Shown here piece by piece: positions 1 to 4,332 of a stretch of 8,457 nucleotides of DNA. The position numbers and the translations under genes are program-made. Position 1 is the stretch's first letter. Each line of letters starts with the position of its first letter. The DNA is from Bacilli bacterium. Its GTDB lineage: Bacteria; Bacillota_I; Bacilli_A; RF39; UBA660. A model generated the notes under the pieces. The model saw only the letters and a list, made by a program, of their open reading frames with translations, ran no database searches and was not told the DNA's origin. The stretch is from NCBI GenBank assembly GCA_016296185.1, contig JAEDJT010000050.1, forward strand, positions 1 through 8,457. Reading direction: 5' to 3'.

Positions 1-248
1 TCAACTGATAATACATAACAATTTGAATAAGTTACCTTTTTCCCTAATTTATCTAAACCTCTGTTGGCTAATATACGTCCTCCAAATAAAAATCTTTTAT
101 TTAATATCATATCTTTTATATCTTCGTTTCCATCAGATACCCTATCTAACCATTCTTCAAAAGTTTCATTTTCAAATTGATATTTATTTTTCCATATATT
201 AATTCCTAATACATTATCTTTTCCTAACCATTCTTCAACTGTTCTCAT
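1..248 (-). CDS. Ribonucleotide reductase large subunit, N-terminal fragment (cut by window edge)
   Basis: The first 82 codons of a ribonucleotide reductase catalytic subunit, which makes deoxyribonucleotides from ribonucleotides in the cytoplasm. The diagnostic stretch is FLFGGRILANRG at residues 53-64 followed by YSNCYV at 74-79. Cys77 matches the first redox-active cysteine that is reduced in the active site of class I and II enzymes (the E. coli NrdA Cys225 position). That cysteine arrives so early that there is no room for an N-terminal ATP-cone domain. The rest of the enzyme lies beyond position 1, so class I (NrdA/NrdE) cannot be told from class II (NrdJ), and no symbol is given. The start is ATG, with AGGAG at a good distance upstream. 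The leader carries a GGAGGA hairpin also found before the polymerase gene. Likely role: dNTP supply for phage replication. Confidence 0.85.
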   Translation of the reverse strand, partial: MRTVEEWLGKDNVLGINIWKNKYQFENETFEEWLDRVSDGNEDIKDMILNKRFLFGGRILANRGLDKLGKKVTYSNCYVLSV

Positions 249-262
249 ACAATCACTCCTTA

Positions 263-294
263 CTATATATTAGGAGGACTATTCATCCTCCTTT
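263..294 (-). promoter_or_regulatory. Leader hairpin of the RNR gene with a second Shine-Dalgarno and CTAATATATAG element
   Basis: Perfect 7-bp inverted repeat, AGGAGGA (292-286 on the minus strand) with TCCTCCT (278-272), and a 7-nt loop. The 5' arm belongs to AAAGGAGG (294-287), a near-ideal Shine-Dalgarno with no usable start after it. The 3' arm resembles the anti-Shine-Dalgarno and could also pair with the true AGGAG next to the start. CTAATATATAG (273-263) follows; the same 11 bases precede the nuclease gene. There is no U-run, so it is a poor intrinsic terminator. The dnaE leader has the same design. Confidence 0.6.
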
Positions 295-298
295 ATTA

Positions 299-319
299 TA
301 TTATACTATTTAAATTATT
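299..319 (-). promoter_or_regulatory. AT-rich recurrent motif, copy A (promoter-like)
   Basis: Minus-strand AATAATTTAAATAGTATAAT, with a perfect TATAAT at 305-300. No TTGACA-like -35 box lies 16-18 bases upstream, so if this is a promoter it is not a plain sigma-A one. The expected start point falls just before the RNR leader hairpin. Copies B, C and D keep nearly the same 20 bases. Confidence 0.55.
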
Positions 320-341
320 CAATTGTTCCTATTTAATTAAA

Positions 342-515
342 TTATTTATTTGCTATTTCCCCATATTTTTTAATTTTATCTAATACTTTTTCTAAGTCAT
401 TTTTTAAATCATCTGTTAATATTTCTAAGACATCATCTCTTACTTCACTAGTTACTAATTCACAATAATAAGCATCAGTTATATCTTCTAAAACATCATA
501 TATATTTCTATCCAT
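342..515 (-). CDS. Small acidic protein of unknown function (57 aa)
   Basis: A 57-residue protein starting MDRNIYDVLEDITDAYYCEL and ending KKYGEIANK. I recognise no family. It is rich in Asp, Glu and Lys, has no membrane segment, and its second half (about residues 28-52) looks alpha-helical with regularly spaced Leu, Val and Ile. The ATG is preceded by AAAAGGAGAGG at a good distance, and the stop is TAA. It lies between the nuclease gene and the RNR gene, after a strong 14-bp hairpin and before copy A of the recurrent motif, so it may be transcribed as a unit of its own. The coding call rests on the ribosome binding site, an open frame filling the gap, and codon use like its neighbours. Confidence 0.75.
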   Translation of the reverse strand: MDRNIYDVLEDITDAYYCELVTSEVRDDVLEILTDDLKNDLEKVLDKIKKYGEIANK

Positions 516-533
516 AATTACCTCTCCTTTTAA

Positions 534-567
534 ATAAAGTATAGGGATTAACTTCCCTATACTTTAT
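534..567 (-). terminator. Strong 14-bp hairpin between the nuclease gene and the 57-aa gene
   Basis: Perfect inverted repeat of 14 bp (534-547 with 554-567) around a 6-nt loop. The core is GTATAGGGA/TCCCTATAC, flanked by paired A and T runs. Read as RNA from the minus strand, the GC-rich core is followed by UUUAUUU, which fits an intrinsic terminator after the nuclease gene. The hairpin also ends only a few bases before the Shine-Dalgarno of the next gene, so a 5'-end stabiliser or processing site is an alternative. Confidence 0.65.
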
Positions 568-584
568 AATATGTTTTAATCATT
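566..584 (-). promoter_or_regulatory. AT-rich recurrent motif, variant G
   Basis: Minus-strand AATGATTAAAACATATTAT, matching the recurrent element but with ACA-TAT in place of ATAG-TAT, as in variant F. It lies just after the nuclease stop codon and touches the base of the 14-bp hairpin. Function inferred only from recurrence. Confidence 0.35.
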
Positions 585-595
585 AATTTGTTACA

Positions 596-2209
596 TTAAA
601 TAGTAAAAATATTATTATCTTTATCAGCAATTATTATTTTAGAAGTTTTCCCAATATTTCTAGTTTCTTCTTCTGCTAATCTTTTTAAATCTTCTTTTGC
701 CTCTTGATTTCCATGATGTAATATAATATATTTTCCTATATTTAAATATTTAATATATTCTAATAAATCAGATTGTTGAGCGTGAGATGAAAATGTTTTA
801 TATACAACTATCTTACATCTCTTAGGACAAACAATTCCATCAATTGTAACAGTTTTAGTATCAGTATTTTGTATCTTATTTCCTAAAGTATTTTTACCAC
901 AATAACCTATAAAGAATATAGCGTCATTTTTATTTGGTAATAATGATTCTGCCCAACTCTTTGCGTGGCCATTGTCCACCATACCTGAGCTAGAAATAAT
1001 AATCATAGGTTGATTTTTTCTAGCCATTAGTTTTTCAGTATCTTTATAAGATGTTATGAATTTAAATCTATCCCAACTTAACACTTCTTTAAAATATTCT
1101 CTTTGTTCATCTTCTAGTATCTCCATAAATACATTATTTATTTCATTTGTAAGTCTTGAGTCTACTACTATTATTGTATTACCTAAGTCTGTATCTTTAA
1201 ACTCCTCATATAACATACACATTGCCATTTGTGAACGTTGGAAGCTAAAACAAGGTACTAAACATCTGTTTCCTTTATCTACTACTTCTTTTATATTTTT
1301 TAATAAATCTTTTCTTTCTAATAAACATTGTTCTTTTGTAAATGAATCTCTATTGCCATAAGTACTTTCCATTATTACGATATCGGCTTTACTACATAAT
1401 TCATTTTCTACTACAAATGGCTGAAAATCCACATTATGTTTTGAGCCTAAATCTGAAGTATATAATATTTTAACTACATGATTAGAAGGTTTTCTAATAA
1501 ATATTTCTACTTGATTAGCTCCAAAACAATGTGAATTATTTAATAACTTAATAGATACATATTCGTTTATTTTAATTAATTCATTAGTTGGTATATGTTG
1601 GAATCTATCAATTGCTAAATAAACATCGCTTTTATCGTATAATTTTTCATAAGATTTCTTTCCCTTATTTAAGTCACTAATATTTCTATCGTGAATAAAA
1701 CTACAGTCAAGTAATAATTTTTCTGATATCGCTAACGTTTCTTTTGAACCATATATTTTACCATTAAATCCATTTGGTACACTTGAACATATATTACCTA
1801 TATGGTCACAATGACAATGTAGCACTAGCATAAATTCTGCTATATCATATGGAATAGAATTTATCATTTTTTTATTGTCATTATAATCTTGTAATACAGT
1901 TCCTCCTTGAATCATTCCACATTCTATTAGGAAACATCCTTTATATTCTTCATTTGTTGGGTAGTATATTGCAAAACAACTTCCTGTAACATCTGTTGTA
2001 CTACCACCTAATGATTCTATTTCTATTTTATTATCTTTATTCTTTCTTCTAATTGTTTTTCTTTTAGGTATTTCTATTTTCTTTTCTTCTTTCTTCGGTA
2101 AACTATCTTTAATCAAGTCACCATAGCACTCATCACACAACGTGTATTTTCCATTTGGTAATCTTCTTCCACATTGATTACAATGGTAATCTTCTTTTCT
2201 TCTTCCCAC
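596..2209 (-). CDS. Zinc-ribbon plus MBL-fold/beta-CASP ribonuclease (CPSF/Ysh1-like)
   Basis: A 537-residue metallo-beta-lactamase-fold nuclease of the beta-CASP group, whose characterised members mostly cut or trim RNA. Seen in the sequence: HCHCDH at 131-136, His227 (NSHCFGANQ), Asp253 (YTSDLG) and His499 (LHHGN) as metal ligands; Glu281 in ESTYGNR as motif A; His476 in FSSHAQQ as motif B; and SSSGM (406-410) with GYCGKNTLGN (435-444), typical of the CPSF/TTHA0252 branch. The active site looks complete. The N-terminus adds a four-cysteine zinc ribbon (Cys10, Cys13, Cys25, Cys28) and a Lys/Arg-rich linker (about 39-61), likely a nucleic-acid or protein contact. The start is GTG, 7 bases after AAGGGG. 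The leader carries an extra orphan Shine-Dalgarno. The substrate is unknown; processing or decay of host or phage mRNA is inference. Confidence 0.88.
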   Translation of the reverse strand: MGRRKEDYHCNQCGRRLPNGKYTLCDECYGDLIKDSLPKKEEKKIEIPKRKTIRRKNKDNKIEIESLGGSTTDVTGSCFAIYYPTNEEYKGCFLIECGMIQGGTVLQDYNDNKKMINSIPYDIAEFMLVLHCHCDHIGNICSSVPNGFNGKIYGSKETLAISEKLLLDCSFIHDRNISDLNKGKKSYEKLYDKSDVYLAIDRFQHIPTNELIKINEYVSIKLLNNSHCFGANQVEIFIRKPSNHVVKILYTSDLGSKHNVDFQPFVVENELCSKADIVIMESTYGNRDSFTKEQCLLERKDLLKNIKEVVDKGNRCLVPCFSFQRSQMAMCMLYEEFKDTDLGNTIIVVDSRLTNEINNVFMEILEDEQREYFKEVLSWDRFKFITSYKDTEKLMARKNQPMIIISSSGMVDNGHAKSWAESLLPNKNDAIFFIGYCGKNTLGNKIQNTDTKTVTIDGIVCPKRCKIVVYKTFSSHAQQSDLLEYIKYLNIGKYIILHHGNQEAKEDLKRLAEEETRNIGKTSKIIIADKDNNIFTI

Positions 2210-2223
2210 TTTTATTCCCCTTT

Positions 2224-2278
2224 CTATATATTAGTGGTTTTGTTTAATTTGTGTGTATCACCTCCTTTCAAAGTGATA
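2224..2278 (-). promoter_or_regulatory. Nuclease-gene leader: orphan perfect Shine-Dalgarno, small hairpin, CTAATATATAG
   Basis: GAAAGGAGGTGAT (2269-2257) matches the complement of the usual 16S rRNA 3' end over 13 bases, yet no ATG, GTG or TTG follows at a usable distance. The true start is a GTG about 50 bases on, with its own AAGGGG. TATCAC (2278-2273) and GTGATA (2261-2256) can pair and place GAAAGGAG in the loop. CTAATATATAG (2234-2224) follows, as in the RNR leader. GAAAGGAGG is the core of the stabilising STAB-SD known from the Bacillus cry3A leader. Confidence 0.55.
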
Positions 2279-2291
2279 TGTTTTAATTATT
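2273..2291 (-). promoter_or_regulatory. AT-rich recurrent motif, variant F (overlaps methyltransferase stop)
   Basis: Minus-strand AATAATTAAAACATATCAC. It includes the TAA stop of the methyltransferase gene and runs into the leader hairpin of the nuclease gene. The first 11 bases equal copies C, D and E; the TATAAT half is degenerate. Confidence 0.3.
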
Positions 2292-3078
2292 TATTTTGCA
2301 AACTTTCTTCTATTCTATCATTTGACATTTTAAAATAGTTTTCATCAATCTCAATTCCTATAAACTTTCTATCAGTATTTATACAAGCTATACCTGTGGT
2401 TGCAGAACCCATAAACATATCTAATACAATATCATTCTTATATGAGTAATATGAAATAAGTTTCGTTGGTAGTTCTAATGGGAATGGAGCTAAATGTTTG
2501 CTTTTAGTTTCAGGATTAATATACCAAACATTACTTCTTTCATATTCTCCAATAATTTTCGATTCTCCTTTATCTGTTTCCTTATATTGTCTTATTATTT
2601 TATCAATCAACCCTTTCATTGGTTTTTGGAATACCAATATATATTCGTTTACAATGTTTGGTTTATACTGAACAGGATTTCTATCTTGATAAAATCTTCC
2701 GTTTCTATTTTTAGCACTTCCTTCAGGCTTAACCCATATTATATCTTCTAAAAATTTGAAACCTATCTTTTCCATTATATTAACAAAATGAAATGGTATT
2801 GGTATTCTTCTACTTTCACAACTTCTTTTAAGTCTTGGTTCTATAACAACACTCAAATTCACACAACACATTCTTCCTTCCTTCAATATATCAAATGTCT
2901 TACTGAAAACTTCTTCCAAGAACAATAGGTAATCTTCATACTTTTCCCAATGAGAGTATTCTTTGACATTGTAATATGGTGGAGATGTAACTATTAAATC
3001 TACTTGTATATTGTCTTTTATTAATTCATCTATAACATTTAAACAATCGTCATTATATAATTTATATCTTTCCTCCAT
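2287..3078 (-). CDS. DNA amino-methyltransferase, beta class (N4-cytosine or N6-adenine)
   Basis: A 263-residue SAM-dependent DNA methyltransferase. The catalytic motif IV is TSPPYY at residues 31-36. The SAM-binding motif I comes late, VLDMFMGSATTG at 218-229, followed by GIEIDENYF at 241-249. This catalytic-before-SAM order defines the beta class. S-P-P-Y is more typical of N4-cytosine enzymes, whereas most N6-adenine enzymes have D-P-P-Y, so m4C is favoured but not certain. Between the two lie a variable region (about 120-200) that probably reads the target, and NVWYINPETKSKH at 183-195, a block common in this family. No restriction endonuclease gene is next to it, so it looks like an orphan phage enzyme that protects DNA or marks sites. 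The ribosome binding site is weak: GGTGG 10 bases upstream, or AAAGGAAG at 17. Confidence 0.88.
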   Translation of the reverse strand: MEERYKLYNDDCLNVIDELIKDNIQVDLIVTSPPYYNVKEYSHWEKYEDYLLFLEEVFSKTFDILKEGRMCCVNLSVVIEPRLKRSCESRRIPIPFHFVNIMEKIGFKFLEDIIWVKPEGSAKNRNGRFYQDRNPVQYKPNIVNEYILVFQKPMKGLIDKIIRQYKETDKGESKIIGEYERSNVWYINPETKSKHLAPFPLELPTKLISYYSYKNDIVLDMFMGSATTGIACINTDRKFIGIEIDENYFKMSNDRIEESLQNK

Positions 3079-3080
3079 TT

Positions 3081-3121
3081 TTGTAAAACCACCAACTTCC
3101 TTTAAAGGTTTTTATTTACAA
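3081..3121 (-). promoter_or_regulatory. Inverted repeat around the methyltransferase ribosome binding site
   Basis: TTGTAAA (3121-3115 on the minus strand) can pair with TTTACAA (3087-3081), with ACC/GGT continuing the stem after a bulge. The loop holds both candidate Shine-Dalgarno sequences, AAAGGAAG (3103-3096) and GGTGG (3093-3089). Folding could limit or position initiation at the ATG three bases past the stem. The stem is AT-rich and modest. Confidence 0.35.
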
Positions 3122-3131
3122 CTAATTTATT

Positions 3132-3788
3132 TTATTCTTCTTCATCAATATTTTCTTCTTCCTCTTCTTCTTGTATTATTCCTAATTTTAAACAATCATC
3201 ATAATCAAGGTAACAATCACCTTTTTTATATAATTTATTTAATTGTTGTTGAGTTAAATCTGAATGTGTAGTTATTATTTTATCTAGACGTTTTTGTATA
3301 ACTTTACTTCTCTTTAATTCGTTTTCATGGTCTTTTAATGAACCTCCTGCATAGTATAAACATTGATGTAACATTATTTCATCTACATCTGTCATTTCTT
3401 TTTTATCTCCATATAGGAATAAAACTGCACCAGCGCTATATGCAAATCCTTTTACAACAGTTGTTATAGTACATCCCCATAATTCTTTTAATTCATTTAA
3501 TGTAGATATTATAGCAAATAATGCAGTTGCTTCTCCACCATTTGATGATATATTAACTCTTATATTTGGTTTTGGGTCATTTTCATAGAAGAATAATCTA
3601 CTTGCAAACTCTTGAACGTGTCTTACCATTTTTATATCAAAATCACCTGTTATATTAAGTGTCTTATTTTCTATTTCTTGTAATACTATTTGTAAAAACT
3701 CCGCTTCTGTCATTCCTTCTTCTTGTAATTCTTCTTTTACTTCTTGTTCCTTCATTTCACCTTCTAATTTTCTTAATAATTTTTTCAT
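3132..3788 (-). CDS. clpP: ClpP-family serine protease (S14), phage type, 218 aa
   Basis: A cytoplasmic serine protease of the ClpP fold. Numbered from the chosen start, the catalytic triad is Ser118 in GFAYSAGA, His141 in MLHQC and probably Asp191 in KKGDCYLD. ISSNGG at 80-85 matches the glycine-rich oxyanion strand (NSPGG in ClpP). Ahead of the core is a highly charged helical segment (about residues 1-40), and the protein ends in a run of acidic residues (EEEEEENIDEEE). ClpP is usually about 195 residues. The start is placed at the ATG at 3788, because GGAGG lies just upstream of it and would fall inside the gene if the ATG at 3803 were used. No Clp ATPase, portal or capsid gene is nearby. 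Phage ClpP-like proteins are often head-maturation proteases, but the neighbours here are DNA-metabolism genes, so the role is open. Confidence 0.85.
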   Translation of the reverse strand: MKKLLRKLEGEMKEQEVKEELQEEGMTEAEFLQIVLQEIENKTLNITGDFDIKMVRHVQEFASRLFFYENDPKPNIRVNISSNGGEATALFAIISTLNELKELWGCTITTVVKGFAYSAGAVLFLYGDKKEMTDVDEIMLHQCLYYAGGSLKDHENELKRSKVIQKRLDKIITTHSDLTQQQLNKLYKKGDCYLDYDDCLKLGIIQEEEEEENIDEEE

Positions 3789-3799
3789 ATTATTATCCT

Positions 3800-3820
3800 C
3801 CATAGATTATTTTAATTATT
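3800..3820 (-). promoter_or_regulatory. AT-rich recurrent motif, half copy E
   Basis: Minus-strand AATAATTAAAATAA, then TCTATGGAGG instead of TATAATA. The first 14 bases equal copy D exactly. It runs directly into the GGAGG of the protease gene. Without a TATAAT it is unlikely to be a promoter as it stands. Confidence 0.3.
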
Positions 3821-3870
3821 TATTGACTGACACACATACTGACCAAAATCATAAATCCTTTAACTTGTTG

Positions 3871-3898
3871 AGAATATTTTTAATTGTTTAAATATTCT
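3871..3898 (-). terminator. AT-rich 9-bp hairpin after the 60-aa gene
   Basis: Perfect 9-bp inverted repeat AGAATATTT/AAATATTCT (3871-3879 with 3890-3898), loop 10 nt, about 12 bases past the stop of the 60-residue gene. The stem has few GC pairs and no good U-run follows, so it may be a weak terminator or an mRNA end/processing hairpin. The rest of the gap down to the protease gene holds half copy E and no convincing gene. Confidence 0.4.
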
Positions 3899-3910
3899 TA
3901 TGTTTGTTTG

Positions 3911-4093
3911 CTACTGAACTACAAAATGTTCAAGTTCAAAAGCAGATATTTTTATACTGTCTGTAAATTTTATATATTCCTGAATATTTTTAATTGAATC
4001 ATATACATTTTTTAAAATCATTTCGGTATCTTGTTCCGATAGATTATCTAGGTTAATTTCTTTATCAGTTGTTACAATCTTAATTGAATACAA
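3911..4093 (-). CDS. Small protein of unknown function (60 aa), TTG start
   Basis: A 60-residue protein starting MYSIKIVTTDKEINLDNLSE. I recognise no family. The first ten residues look like a beta strand (YSIKIVTT), followed by a helical middle (EQDTEMILKNVYDSIKNIQE) and a second short strand (DSIKISAFELEHFVVQ), giving a small beta-alpha-beta look. There are no membrane segments or cysteines. The start is TTG at 4093, 10 bases after AAGGAG (4109-4104); no ATG is available in this frame near the ribosome binding site, whose sequence AGGAGTTGATATTAT is shared with dnaE. The stop is TAG. It stands alone between two noncoding gaps, with a palindrome 33 bases upstream of its start that could be an operator. 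Confidence 0.7.
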   Translation of the reverse strand: MYSIKIVTTDKEINLDNLSEQDTEMILKNVYDSIKNIQEYIKFTDSIKISAFELEHFVVQ

Positions 4094-4125
4094 ATAATAT
4101 CAACTCCTTAACAATATTTGTGTTA

Positions 4126-4142
4126 TGTCAACTAATTTGACA
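4126..4142. promoter_or_regulatory. TGTCAA-N5-TTGACA palindrome, operator-like
   Basis: Perfect dyad of 6-bp arms (4126-4131 and 4137-4142) with a 5-bp centre, in the leader of the 60-residue gene. Size and symmetry fit a site for a dimeric repressor. TTGACA also equals a -35 consensus, but no -10 box lies at the right distance. No regulator gene is in the window. Confidence 0.4.
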
Positions 4143-4153
4143 ATTGATATAAT

Positions 4154-4289
4154 ATATACTTACCGTATATTATTTAATTAATATTTTTTATCATTCGTTT
4201 ATTAAATTCTTTATTCATCCGTATCAAATCAACAATTTCAAAAATTCATAATTTAGATAGTTTTATGTCTTTGTTTTAATTGTTGATTT
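4154..4289 (-). other. Structured gene-free region after dnaE (possible RNA leader, ncRNA or origin)
   Basis: The 240 bases between dnaE and the 60-residue gene hold no supported gene. A perfect 12-bp inverted repeat, AAATCAACAATT (4289-4278 on the minus strand) with AATTGTTGATTT (4237-4226), encloses 40 nt. These can fold further: CAAA/TTTG (4239-4242 with 4270-4273) and CATAA/TTATG (4247-4251 with 4263-4267). A second small stem, ATATAC/GTATAT, lies at 4154-4170. The repeat begins about 15 bases after the TATAAT of copy B, so a transcript from there would carry the fold near its 5' end. An origin next to the polymerase gene is another reading. No tRNA or known riboswitch is recognisable. 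Confidence 0.45.
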
Positions 4290-4302
4290 AACTTTTATAT
4301 TA

Positions 4303-4323
4303 TATTATACTATTTAAATTGTT
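4303..4323 (-). promoter_or_regulatory. AT-rich recurrent motif, copy B (promoter-like)
   Basis: Minus-strand AACAATTTAAATAGTATAAT, ten bases after the dnaE stop, with TATAAT at 4309-4304. It differs from copy A at one base in 20. It precedes the structured noncoding region, where a promoter would make most sense. Confidence 0.55.
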
Positions 4324-4332
4324 TACTTATTC

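Noticed and set aside
1056..1361. Plus-strand open frame inside the nuclease gene (also 2494-2751, 3011-3271 and 8070-8300 on the plus strand)
   Set aside because: Each lies antisense to a well-supported minus-strand gene, has low-complexity composition expected from the complement of AT-rich codons, and matches no family I know.
3789..3803. Longer N-terminus of the ClpP-like gene from the ATG at 3803
   Set aside because: The GGAGG Shine-Dalgarno lies between this ATG and the ATG at 3788, so initiation at 3788 is much more likely.
3820..3852. Ten-residue frame MILVSMCVSQ before the protease gene, considered as a leader peptide
   Set aside because: AAAGG is too close to its ATG, and the peptide shows no regulatory codon run; too short to support.
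4174..4218. Fourteen-residue frame MNKEFNKRMIKNIN in the gap after dnaE
   Set aside because: No Shine-Dalgarno upstream, and chance frames of this size are frequent in AT-rich DNA.
4094..4332. tRNA or known riboswitch in the longest gap
   Set aside because: No T-loop GGTTCGAATC-like sequence, cloverleaf arms or known aptamer core could be seen; only AT-rich stems.
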